A stretch of DNA of 64,000 bases from Deferribacter abyssi (lineage in GTDB: Bacteria; Chrysiogenota; Deferribacteres; Deferribacterales; Deferribacteraceae): the NCBI RefSeq assembly GCF_049472655.1, contig NZ_JAQNCS010000005.1, positions 62,001 through 126,000 on the forward strand, given 5' to 3'. This document shows, piece by piece, positions 16,326 to 24,460 of this stretch. The number at the start of each line of letters is the position of its first letter. Within the stretch, counting starts at the first letter, position 1. The notes under the pieces are model-generated. The model saw only the letters and a program-made list of their open reading frames with translations, ran no database searches and was not told the DNA's origin. The position numbers and the translations under genes were made by a program.

Positions 16326-16367
16326 TTGACTCAAATCAATTAAATTGTGATATAATCCGATTATATA
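16326..16367 (+). promoter_or_regulatory. hcp promoter with FNR/CRP-family-like operator
   Basis: TTGAC-TCAA-ATCAA (16326-16339) is close to the FNR consensus TTGAT-N4-ATCAA. Two -10 candidates follow: the extended TGATATAAT (16348-16356) and TATATA (16362-16367). With the second, transcription would start near 16374 and the operator would be centred at about -41.5, the classical activating position. Confidence 0.55.
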
Positions 16368-16399
16368 AGATCATCAAAACTAAAAAAGGAGGTAAAAGT

Positions 16400-18031
16400 A
16401 TGTTTTGTTATCAATGTAGTGAAGCTTTGAAAAATCATGGTTGTACTGTAAGAGGTGTTTGCGGGAAGGATGATGAGGTTGCTGTTTTGCAAGACCTTTT
16501 AATTTATTCAACTAAAGGATTAGGTTATCTTCTAAATGAGGGAAGAAAAAAAGGGATTAAAAATGAAAATGCAGACTTATTTGTATTAGAGGCTCTTTTT
16601 GCAACAATAACTAATGTAAATTTTGATGCACAAAGATTTGTTGATTATATCAATCAATCTATTGAGGTTAGAAATGAATTAATTGATCAAATTAAACCTG
16701 AGGGTAATTTGCCAGATGCAGCTTCATTCAAAGTAGATGGTAAAAAGGAGATGCTTGCTAAAGCGGCAGCAGTAGGAGTACTTTCAGAGGAGAATGAAGA
16801 TATTAGATCTTTAAAAGAACTTCTCATTTATGGTTTGAAAGGGATTGCTGCTTATGCAGATCATGCTTATGTGTTGAATCACAAAAGCGAAGAGATTTTT
16901 GAGTTCGTAGATTTTGCTCTTGCTGAAACGTTGAGAAAAGATATCTCTGCTGATGAACTTATCAATCTTGTTTTGAAAGCAGGTGATGTAGCAGTTAAGA
17001 CGATGGAGTTGCTTGATAAAGCAAATACTTCAAGATACGGCAACCCTGAAGTTACAAAAGTGTATACAGGGCTTGAAGAAGGTCCAGCTATTCTTGTAAG
17101 TGGTCATGATTTGCTTGACCTTGAAGATTTGCTTAAGCAAACGGAAGGAACTGGGGTTAATATTTATACTCATGGTGAAATGTTGCCAGCTCATGCTTAT
17201 CCTGAGTTTAAAAAATATAAACATTTAAAAGGGAATTTTGGAACAGCTTGGTATAATCAAATTCATGAGTTTCCTGAATTTAATGGTGCTATTCTTTTTA
17301 CAACAAACTGTATAGTTCCTCCAAAGGATTCTTATTTTGACAGACTTTTCACAACAGGGCTTGTGGGTTGGCCTGGTGTGCCACACATTCCAAACAGAAT
17401 AGATGGAAAACCTAAAGATTTCACTCCTGTAATTGAAAAAGCAAAAGCTCTTGGTGGATTGAAGCCAAAAGAAGGTAAATATATAACAATTGGTTTTGCT
17501 CATGAACAGGTAATGCAAGTTGCTGATAAAGTAATTGAAGCAGTTAAATCTGGTAAGATTAAGAGATTTATAGTTATGGCAGGTTGTGATGGTAGACTTA
17601 AAAAGCGTGAGTATTACACTGAAGTTGCTAAAAAATTGCCTCAAGATACTGTTATTTTGACAGCTGGTTGTGCTAAGTACAGATATAATATGCTGGATCT
17701 CGGTGATATTGATGGTATTCCAAGAATTCTTGATGCGGGCCAGTGTAATGATAGTTATTCTTTGGCTTATATTGCACTGAAATTAAAAGAAGCTTTTGGA
17801 CTTGATGATATAAATGATTTACCAATTTCGTACGATATTGCATGGTATGAACAGAAGGCTGTGGCTGTGCTTCTTGCTCTTCTTGCTCTTGGGGTAAAAG
17901 GGATTAGACTTGGACCAGTTCTTCCTGCGTTCCTTTCACCAAATGTAGCTAAGGTACTTGTGGAAAACTTTGATATCAAACCAATAGGTGATGTAGATTC
18001 AGATATTGAAGCTATGCTTCAAGGAAAATAA
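16400..18031 (+). CDS. hcp: Hybrid cluster protein (hydroxylamine reductase)
   Basis: A 543-residue cytoplasmic iron-sulfur-oxo protein of normal length. The N-terminal cysteines in MFCYQCSEALKNHGCTVRGVC bind the cubane cluster. The hybrid-cluster ligands are in the C-terminal blocks ILFTTNCIVPP, FIVMAGCDGR, VILTAGCAKYRYN and RILDAGQCNDSYS. Hcp reduces hydroxylamine to ammonium in vitro and removes NO in vivo. It lies next to the HAO-like cytochrome and nap genes behind an FNR-like box, which fits nitrosative-stress protection or a true step in ammonium formation. No hcr reductase gene adjoins it. Confidence 0.96.
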   Translation: MFCYQCSEALKNHGCTVRGVCGKDDEVAVLQDLLIYSTKGLGYLLNEGRKKGIKNENADLFVLEALFATITNVNFDAQRFVDYINQSIEVRNELIDQIKPEGNLPDAASFKVDGKKEMLAKAAAVGVLSEENEDIRSLKELLIYGLKGIAAYADHAYVLNHKSEEIFEFVDFALAETLRKDISADELINLVLKAGDVAVKTMELLDKANTSRYGNPEVTKVYTGLEEGPAILVSGHDLLDLEDLLKQTEGTGVNIYTHGEMLPAHAYPEFKKYKHLKGNFGTAWYNQIHEFPEFNGAILFTTNCIVPPKDSYFDRLFTTGLVGWPGVPHIPNRIDGKPKDFTPVIEKAKALGGLKPKEGKYITIGFAHEQVMQVADKVIEAVKSGKIKRFIVMAGCDGRLKKREYYTEVAKKLPQDTVILTAGCAKYRYNMLDLGDIDGIPRILDAGQCNDSYSLAYIALKLKEAFGLDDINDLPISYDIAWYEQKAVAVLLALLALGVKGIRLGPVLPAFLSPNVAKVLVENFDIKPIGDVDSDIEAMLQGK

Positions 18032-18057
18032 AAAAGCGGGGAAATCCCCCGCTTTTT
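18031..18057 (+). terminator. Bidirectional terminator between hcp and the nine-heme cytochrome
   Basis: AAAAAGCGGGG, loop AAAT, CCCCCGCTTTTT forms an 11-base stem with A and T tracts on both sides. It overlaps the stop codons of the two convergent genes, so it serves both strands. Confidence 0.88.
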
Positions 18058-19978
18058 ATTTGAATGTTTCTAACAATTTTTTTGCCGTTTCAATATTGTG
18101 AGGAAGAATTTTTCTAATTTTCTCTAATTCAGAGACTTTGGTTTTATCTTTCTTGAATTTCATTTTTAATGTGTGAATTTTTGCATATAGTAGATTATAT
18201 TCATTGAGAGTATTTTCATATTTTTGTTCATCAAAAGGTATTGAAAAATCTATTCCTTTTACATCCCAAGCATTTTTTACATAAACAAAAGGTGCAAAAT
18301 CATCTATATGTCTACCTTTTACAGGAATAATTTCGCTGTATTTAAAATCGCTAAATTCTAGCCCATTTTTACCAGCTTTGATAACATAAGAGCCATAGAA
18401 AGGTTTTTTAACATCTGTTTTTACAGTGTAGGCAAACCAACTTGTTGCAATTTGCTCATGGCTTGAGTGACAGCTGTTGCAGTTCCTCCCTTTACCTATA
18501 GCATGTGACATTTTATCCATTTGAATCCAAGCAAGCATATTATCGTTGTTTTTTAATCCCTTAAAAATTCCTGTTATTATATACATATCATTAACTTCAT
18601 CAGGTTTTCTTTCTATTACAAATTCTTTAGGTTCACCAATTTCTGTTTTACCTTTAACAATAGTTTTATTGATTTTTCTGACCATCAGTCCAGTTTTTTC
18701 TACATTACCTTTAATGTTCATAACGGCCATAGGGTATGGTTTGATAGGGATCCATTTTCCAGTACTTGGATGTTTAACTAAAGTTGGCATGCTTCTTACG
18801 CCATAGTATTGTTTATGTTTTGCGAAGTAATTGAATTGGCCTTCTGAAATACCGGGACCCCAGAAAGTAAATTGATAAGCACCTACTTCTTGAATATGGC
18901 AGGATGAACAGTCAACATTTTTATGGTTGTTGCTTGTTTTTACTGCCTCAACAATTTCAGCGTGGCATTTTGAACACGATTCTTTGGCATCATTTGAAGC
19001 CAAATGTCCAAAACTATGATTTTTCATTTGATGACAATCTGTACAATTTATATTATTTTCAGAATGAACATCAGCTGGTAATTCTCCGTATGGGAATGCA
19101 AATTCTTCACGCATATACCCAGCTCCCCTTCTTCGATCCATAGGCCCAGCATGACAAATAGTACCTTTTCCGCTACCGTAACAGCTTAAGTTTTCAACTT
19201 TTTTGGTAAAGAGGTGTCTAGTTTTTGATTTTTTAAAGCCTTCGTAATGGCAGTCGTTACAACTAGCATGGCATTTATTACAACCTCTATTTTTACCATC
19301 GTTCATTAATTTGGTAAAATCTTTTGTGCACTCACTTTTTATTTTATTGAAGTTATCACCCCACCAGACACCACAGTTTTGTGGGCCAGGAGGGTTTTTT
19401 CTCCAGTTTGTAAAAGCTCTCTGATATTTATTTAATCCCATTCCAGATTTATTATAGTCAGTAAATTCCTGTTCATGGCATTTTCCACAAGTTTCTTTAG
19501 CAATTTTAGGTGAATAAGCAAAAGTTTTTGGATCGTGATCGTGATAAAATAATTGCATTAATTTTTTTATACCATATTTTTGTTTAGCTTCTTTGGTAGG
19601 TTTTCTAAGCAAAAGTTTTGCTCTATTTTTACCTTTTGGTTGGATTGGATCATAATTTGTTACTTCTCTTCCTATTGCTTCATATTTGTGTTTTTTTCCG
19701 ATTGCAGCATAAAATGGTCTTGGCATACCTTTATGGGCTTCATTTTTATCCATTGTTTGGTTGTTACCAAGGTGACAGTCAACACAAGTAGGAGCGCCGT
19801 CCATGTTAACTTCTTTATCTACCTCTGCTGGATCAAGATACATTTGAGGAAAGCCAAGTTTTTCTAATAATTTTTTGTTCGAATGGCATTTTACACAGGT
19901 AGAATCTGGATCATACCCATATGATAAGACTGTTGAAAATATCAAAATGAAAACTGAAAGTAACAAATGCTTTTTCAT
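18056..19978 (-). CDS. Nine-heme c-type cytochrome, family not recognised
   Basis: A 640-residue exported protein with a signal peptide (about 1-20) and nine CxxCH motifs at Cys 28, 65, 164, 233, 240, 312, 335, 357 and 500. A further CYGSGKGTICH (266-276) has the form CX8CH and could hold a tenth, unusual heme. Extra cysteines lie at 202 and 217. Residues 380-490 are a heme-poor domain with beta character and the last 60 residues form a helical tail (YENTLNEYNLLYAKIHTLK). Its place beside hcp and the HAO-like gene suggests electron transfer in nitrogen-oxide reduction. It has its own strong promoter. Confidence 0.85.
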   Translation of the reverse strand: MKKHLLLSVFILIFSTVLSYGYDPDSTCVKCHSNKKLLEKLGFPQMYLDPAEVDKEVNMDGAPTCVDCHLGNNQTMDKNEAHKGMPRPFYAAIGKKHKYEAIGREVTNYDPIQPKGKNRAKLLLRKPTKEAKQKYGIKKLMQLFYHDHDPKTFAYSPKIAKETCGKCHEQEFTDYNKSGMGLNKYQRAFTNWRKNPPGPQNCGVWWGDNFNKIKSECTKDFTKLMNDGKNRGCNKCHASCNDCHYEGFKKSKTRHLFTKKVENLSCYGSGKGTICHAGPMDRRRGAGYMREEFAFPYGELPADVHSENNINCTDCHQMKNHSFGHLASNDAKESCSKCHAEIVEAVKTSNNHKNVDCSSCHIQEVGAYQFTFWGPGISEGQFNYFAKHKQYYGVRSMPTLVKHPSTGKWIPIKPYPMAVMNIKGNVEKTGLMVRKINKTIVKGKTEIGEPKEFVIERKPDEVNDMYIITGIFKGLKNNDNMLAWIQMDKMSHAIGKGRNCNSCHSSHEQIATSWFAYTVKTDVKKPFYGSYVIKAGKNGLEFSDFKYSEIIPVKGRHIDDFAPFVYVKNAWDVKGIDFSIPFDEQKYENTLNEYNLLYAKIHTLKMKFKKDKTKVSELEKIRKILPHNIETAKKLLETFK

Positions 19979-20051
19979 TTTTTTACCTCCTACGAATAGT
20001 TATATTTTATGCTAATACAAATTAGTAGCTATAAATTTATTCTTAAATTTT

Positions 20052-20080
20052 ATTATACAAGTATGGTATCCAAAGTGCAA
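20052..20080 (-). promoter_or_regulatory. Promoter of the nine-heme cytochrome
   Basis: On the minus strand TTGCAC (20080-20075) and TATAAT (20057-20052) are separated by 17 bases, near consensus for the housekeeping sigma factor. Downstream in the leader is a dyad CTAAT-N4-ATTAG (20012-20025), the geometry of an FNR/CRP-family site, which could act as a repressor site. Nothing else was seen in 20081-20239. Confidence 0.7.
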
Positions 20081-20239
20081 TTAATTTTGAGTAAAACTTT
20101 TATTCTCCTGAAAACTAGCATGTTTTTCTTTCTATTTATTACGGAATATTGGTAGATGGACATGCTACAATAAAGCGTTGTTTTTTGGAATATAAGTATA
20201 TGCTAGAAATGTAAAAATTAAGTAACTCCAGATTTATTT

Positions 20240-20980
20240 TTAAACGGTTTCAATATGATGAATAATCTTTTTCGATAGATAAATTAATATTAATATAATT
20301 AGGAACACATATAATAAGTTAGATATATTGATAGAGCCTTGTAAAAGTGAGCTTCTAATCAGTTTTGTGGAATAAGTAAGAGGGAAGATATAAGCAATAT
20401 ATTTTACAAACAAAGGCATTTTATCCACAGGGTAAAATGTACCTGAGAGAAATATCATTGGAGTGATTACAAAGGTATTTACACTAAATTGGTCACCATG
20501 GTTCTTAACAATTAAAGCTACGATAAATCCTAAAAGGGAAAATGCAGTGAGATGAAGTAAAATTGAGATCATAAACAGAATGTTTATATTCAGATTCACG
20601 CCAATTACAAACCCATAGATGATTACTATCACCGTCGGGATTAATCCTTTTGTAATGCCATATAAGGTTTCACCTGCAACAATTTGCCATTTGGGGATTG
20701 GAGCAAGCAGATATTCATCAAATACTTTAAAGTAGAATCTTGAAATATTGATTTCTGTAGAAATTCCATAAGCTTGGTTCATAGAGCTCATTGTAATAAG
20801 ACCGGGTATTAAAAAAGTGATATAATTATAACCATCAATTTGAGAATTTTTGCCTACACCAAAACCGAATGCTAGAAGGAACAAAAGGGGTGATATGGAG
20901 CTTGAAAGAATCACTTTCCAAAATCTGGATTTTAAGATAAAAAGTTCTCTTAAGTAAACTCCTATGACCCCATTTATCAT
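20240..20980 (-). CDS. ABC-2 type transporter permease
   Basis: A 246-residue membrane protein with about six hydrophobic helices and the ABC-2 pattern LFLLAFGFGVGKN, ITFLIPGLITMSSMNQAYGI and FLSGTFYPVDKMP, the last being the conserved motif of the DrrB/NodJ branch. It forms an exporter with the ATPase encoded just upstream, whose stop it overlaps by four bases. The exported substrate (drug, lipid or polysaccharide) cannot be told. It ends without an evident terminator next to the cytochrome promoter region. Confidence 0.88.
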   Translation of the reverse strand: MINGVIGVYLRELFILKSRFWKVILSSSISPLLFLLAFGFGVGKNSQIDGYNYITFLIPGLITMSSMNQAYGISTEINISRFYFKVFDEYLLAPIPKWQIVAGETLYGITKGLIPTVIVIIYGFVIGVNLNINILFMISILLHLTAFSLLGFIVALIVKNHGDQFSVNTFVITPMIFLSGTFYPVDKMPLFVKYIAYIFPLTYSTKLIRSSLLQGSINISNLLYVFLIILILIYLSKKIIHHIETV

Positions 20981-21828
20981 ATTTTTATTTTTCTCCCGGT
21001 TAGCTTTAAGTATACATCTTCAAGGTTTACTTCTCTAATTTTTGCAGAGTAGACGCCGTTTAAACTGTTTAATCTTTCAAGAGCTTCTTTTTTACTGTTA
21101 AAATACTCTTCCACTGTTTTGTTATCTTTGAAGATTTCAAGGGTGTATTTTCCAACTTCGTTTTTCAACGATTCAGGCTCACCTTCTTTTATTATTTTAC
21201 CGTTGTCAATGAAATATACATAGTTTGATAAAGTTTCGGCTTCTTCAATGTAGTGGGTCGTTAAAATAATGGTGCAACCTAGTTTTATATTAATACTTTT
21301 TATAAAATCCCACAAATGCCTTCGCGTGGCAGGATCTAATCCCACAGTCGGCTCATCAAGAAACAGAATTTTTGGTTCATGCAGGAGCGCTCTTCCAATT
21401 ACAAGTCTCCGCTTCATCCCTCCTGAAAGCTTTCCTGCCTTTTTATCTTTATGTTTAGAAAGCCCGGTAAAATGAAGCATTTCGTTTATTTTATTTATTC
21501 TTTTTTCCTTGTTTATCCCATAAAGGATTGAGTGTACTAGCCAGTTTTCAACCACTGTGAGGTCTCTATCCACATTGTTGTGCTGAGGAACAATACCAAT
21601 CAATTTTTTGATTTTGTTATTTTTAGGGGTAAAAGGGGTTTTATCGTAGAATATCTCTCCTCTATCTTGCTTTAACAATCCTGTAAGAATGTTTATTGCT
21701 GTAGTCTTACCTGCTCCATTTGGTCCAAGTAAGGCTGTGATGGAGTTATGTTTTACAGTGAAGCTAACACCTTTTAATGCTTTGGTGTTTCCAAAATTTT
21801 TTTCAAGATTTATCACTTCTATTTGCAT
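20977..21828 (-). CDS. ABC-2 type transporter ATP-binding protein
   Basis: A 283-residue ATPase when started at ATG 21828 (IEVINLEKNFG follows), which fits the family; an upstream in-frame ATG at 21888 would add 20 hydrophobic residues that look like untranslated leader, although neither start has a good ribosome site. Walker A is GPNGAGKTT, the signature LSGGMKRRLVIGRAL and Walker B ILFLDEPTVGLDPATRR. The C-terminal region (TLEIFKDNKTVEEY) is typical of DrrA/CcmA-type exporters. It is divergent from the B12 riboswitch and forms an exporter with the overlapping permease. Confidence 0.9.
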   Translation of the reverse strand: MQIEVINLEKNFGNTKALKGVSFTVKHNSITALLGPNGAGKTTAINILTGLLKQDRGEIFYDKTPFTPKNNKIKKLIGIVPQHNNVDRDLTVVENWLVHSILYGINKEKRINKINEMLHFTGLSKHKDKKAGKLSGGMKRRLVIGRALLHEPKILFLDEPTVGLDPATRRHLWDFIKSINIKLGCTIILTTHYIEEAETLSNYVYFIDNGKIIKEGEPESLKNEVGKYTLEIFKDNKTVEEYFNSKKEALERLNSLNGVYSAKIREVNLEDVYLKLTGRKIKI

Positions 21829-21872
21829 AGGGTTGAAAATAAATAAAATAATTCTAAGTTGCAAGAAAATAA

Positions 21873-21901
21873 TTGCAAAAACCACCATTTTATTTTATGA
21901 T
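21873..21901 (+). promoter_or_regulatory. Promoter of the first B12 riboswitch transcript
   Basis: TTGCAA (21873-21878) and TATGAT (21896-21901) are 17 bases apart. The predicted start, about 7 bases on, falls at 21908, the first base of the riboswitch P1 stem. Confidence 0.75.
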
Positions 21902-21907
21902 TTTTTT

Positions 21908-22152
21908 AGGCACAAGGGAAGTCCGGTGAAAATCCGGCGCTGTACCCGCAGCTGTGAGCTGGACGAAAGCCCTTTATGCCACTGCCGGTCCGTGGGCTGG
22001 TGGGAAGGCGGGCGAGTAGGATGAAGGCGAGCCAGAAGACCTGTGCCTCACCCGGCCATAGTCGGGTGTGAGCGTCCCCGGGTATTGGGACCGGAGCGCT
22101 TGAACTTTCCTGTTAGCGGCTCTCCGGTCTCAATTTATGAGACTGGAGAGTG
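21908..22152 (+). promoter_or_regulatory. Cobalamin riboswitch upstream of cbiA
   Basis: The aptamer is closed by AGGCACA (21908-21914) and TGTGCCT (22042-22048) and contains the B12-box GCCACTG at 21978-21984 and the usual CCGGTGAAAATCCGG arm. The expression platform has two exclusive pairings. GACCGGAG (22089-22096) can pair with CTCCGGTC (22122-22129), or CTCTCCGGTCTCA (22120-22132) can pair with TGAGACTGGAGAG (22138-22150), which hides the GGAG ribosome site of cbiA. Control is therefore translational, shutting off cbiA when B12 is bound (inference from structure). Confidence 0.95.
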
Positions 22153-23487
22153 ATGGATAAAAAAGCAGTTGTTATATCATCTGATAGAAGTGGTTCCGGT
22201 AAAAGTAGTTTTTCCATATTTTTATCCAGATTTTTTTCCAATCAACAATTAAAAGTTATCCCTTTTAAATGTGGACCGGATTATATTGATACGTTGCATT
22301 TAAAGTATGCTTCAAAAAACTATGCTTATAATCTTGATACGGTTTTGATGAATCGTGAAAAGCTGAAGTACAATTTTACCAAAAAATTACTTGAAAATAA
22401 CGTGGCCATTGTTGAAGGGGTCATGGGTTTTTATGATGGTGTGGATTTTAAAAGTTTTTACGGAAGTACATATGACATAAGTAAAACACTATGTTTGCCT
22501 GTAATTTTTATATTGGATGTTTCATCATCTTCGTATACTGTTGCAGCAAGATTAAAGGGACTTATTTCACTGGTAGATGATATAAATGTAGTCGGCGTTA
22601 TTTTAAATAAAGTAGGTTCCACAAAGCATGAATCAATGGTTAGAAATGCTGTCGAATATCATACAGGTGTGGAAGTAATAGGTGCTGTTCCTAAACTAAA
22701 AGAGATAGAAATAGCATCGAGACATCTTGGTATAAAAACTGCCATAGAGATGGAGAAAGATTTTTATGAAAAACTTATGGAAGAATACATTAAATATGCA
22801 AATGTGGATAAGATAGTTGATAAAATTAGTTATATTCCTGAACAAATTAATATTCATGATTTTACCTATAACAAGCAAAAGAAAGTTGCCTATGTTGCTT
22901 ATGATGAAGCTTTTAATTTTTATTATCATGACAATCTTGATTATTTGGAAAATAATGGATTTAAAATTAAGTTTTTTTCACCTTTAGAGAACGAAGTCCC
23001 TGACAATCCGGATTTTATCTATATTGGCGGTGGATATCCCGAACTTTTTGCTAAAAAGTTGGCAAAATGTATAGAAGTGAAAGAAGCTATTAGATTATTT
23101 GCAAAAAGAGGTGTTCCCATTTTAGCTGAGTGTGGTGGGATGATGTATTTATCAAAAGGGATTTTTACGGCTGACGGTTTTTATGAAATGTGTAATCTGT
23201 TTGATTTTACTGTGGAGATGACAAAGAAAAGACAATCCCTTGGTTACGTAAAAGTAAAAGCAATGATTGATACCTATTACTTTGAACAAGGGGAAGAGTT
23301 TGTTGGGCATGAATTTCATTATTCCAGAATTAAAGAGAGTAAAGAGGATTTTGTGTTTGAAGTTTACAAACTGACAGGGGAAGAGAGGTCTTTTGACGGA
23401 TTTTACAGGGGTAATGCCCTTGCATGTTATACACATTTTCACTTCTTAAGTGAAAACAGTATAGTAAAAAATTTAATAAGGGGGTAG
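22153..23487 (+). CDS. cbiA: Cobyrinate a,c-diamide synthase
   Basis: A 444-residue enzyme that uses ATP and glutamine to amidate the a and c side chains of cobyrinate. The N-terminal domain has the P-loop-like SSDRSGSGKSSFSIF; the C-terminal glutaminase domain has the nucleophile in PILAECGGMMYLSKG and the histidine near FVGHEFHYSRI. Start ATG 22153 is chosen because the GGAG site 22145-22148 serves it; a GTG one codon earlier is possible. It is the first gene of the riboswitch-led cobalamin operon running to 30361. Confidence 0.95.
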   Translation: MDKKAVVISSDRSGSGKSSFSIFLSRFFSNQQLKVIPFKCGPDYIDTLHLKYASKNYAYNLDTVLMNREKLKYNFTKKLLENNVAIVEGVMGFYDGVDFKSFYGSTYDISKTLCLPVIFILDVSSSSYTVAARLKGLISLVDDINVVGVILNKVGSTKHESMVRNAVEYHTGVEVIGAVPKLKEIEIASRHLGIKTAIEMEKDFYEKLMEEYIKYANVDKIVDKISYIPEQINIHDFTYNKQKKVAYVAYDEAFNFYYHDNLDYLENNGFKIKFFSPLENEVPDNPDFIYIGGGYPELFAKKLAKCIEVKEAIRLFAKRGVPILAECGGMMYLSKGIFTADGFYEMCNLFDFTVEMTKKRQSLGYVKVKAMIDTYYFEQGEEFVGHEFHYSRIKESKEDFVFEVYKLTGEERSFDGFYRGNALACYTHFHFLSENSIVKNLIRG

Positions 23488-23491
23488 TTGT

Positions 23492-24460
23492 ATGAGAAAG
23501 TTTTTGCTTTTTATGTTATTAATTTTCTTTTCAGGAGTTTGTATGGCAGGTATGATGGCAAAGAAAGAGAACAAAACAGCCATTGTAATTGCAAGTTTTG
23601 GCACCACTTATCCATCAGGACTTAAGTCTATTATCAATATCTTAGACATGGTAAGGGAAGAATTTCCAAATACCGAACTGAGAGTAACTTTTACGTCCAA
23701 TATTATCAGAAAAAAATGGCAAGAAAGAAGTAAAAATCCTAAAAAGTGGCTTGAGCAGGGAGTGCCTACAGAAATCATAAATGTAAAAGGAATTGTGGCA
23801 ACATTGGGACAACTATCTGATGAAGGATATAAAAATATAGTTATTCAAACTACACACATATTCCATGGAGAAGAGTTTTCAGATGTTCTTGAATATGCAA
23901 GAGGGTTAAATTCCATTAAAACAATTAAAGAGAGATGGAAACCTTTTAATAAAATTGTAGTGGGTAGACCTGCTTTAGGTACTTATGGTGATAAGTATGA
24001 TTATCATGAGGATATTAAAGAAGTTGTAAAAGCATTGAGACCGGATATCGAGCTTGCAAGAAAGTATGATGCCGCCCTTGTGTATATGGGGCATGGGAAT
24101 GAATATTATTCCACAGGTGCATATATTGAAACAGAAGAGATGTTTAATGAGATGTATCCTGATATGAAAACTTTTATTGGGGTTGTTGAAGGATATCCTT
24201 CTCTGGAGATTGTTCTTAAAAAATTGAGACAGAGTGGCAAAAAGAAGGTGGTTTTAAAGCCTTTTATGGTGGTGGCAGGTGATCATGCCAGCAATGATAT
24301 GGCAGGAGACGAGCCTGATTCCTGGAAAAATATATTGCAGAGAGAAGGGTATAAAGTGATACCTGTTATTGAAGGGCTTGGTTCTAATGATGCCTTTGCA
24401 AGAATTTTTGTAGAGCATCTTAAAGATGCTGCAAGGGATGGTGGAATTATTCTTAAATGA
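23492..24460 (+). CDS. cbiK: Sirohydrochlorin cobaltochelatase with signal peptide
   Basis: A 322-residue class II chelatase of the CbiK type, which inserts Co2+ into sirohydrochlorin to start the anaerobic route. Conserved parts are AIVIASFGTTYPSG, the histidine motif QTTHIFHGEEF, MGHGNEYYSTGAY and VVAGDHASNDMAG. Unusually it starts with a signal peptide (LLFMLLIFFSGVCMAG, cleavage near residue 20), like the periplasmic CbiK form described in Desulfovibrio. The rest of the pathway is cytoplasmic, so its role may be metal delivery or heme-linked. It follows cbiA by four bases and overlaps the permease (ATGA). Confidence 0.93.
   Translation: MRKFLLFMLLIFFSGVCMAGMMAKKENKTAIVIASFGTTYPSGLKSIINILDMVREEFPNTELRVTFTSNIIRKKWQERSKNPKKWLEQGVPTEIINVKGIVATLGQLSDEGYKNIVIQTTHIFHGEEFSDVLEYARGLNSIKTIKERWKPFNKIVVGRPALGTYGDKYDYHEDIKEVVKALRPDIELARKYDAALVYMGHGNEYYSTGAYIETEEMFNEMYPDMKTFIGVVEGYPSLEIVLKKLRQSGKKKVVLKPFMVVAGDHASNDMAGDEPDSWKNILQREGYKVIPVIEGLGSNDAFARIFVEHLKDAARDGGIILK

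Noticed and set aside
21829..21888. N-terminal extension of the ABC exporter ATPase
   Set aside because: It would add 20 hydrophobic residues before the conserved start of the domain and runs to within 20 bases of the riboswitch start; ATPases of this family begin near MQIEVINLEK.
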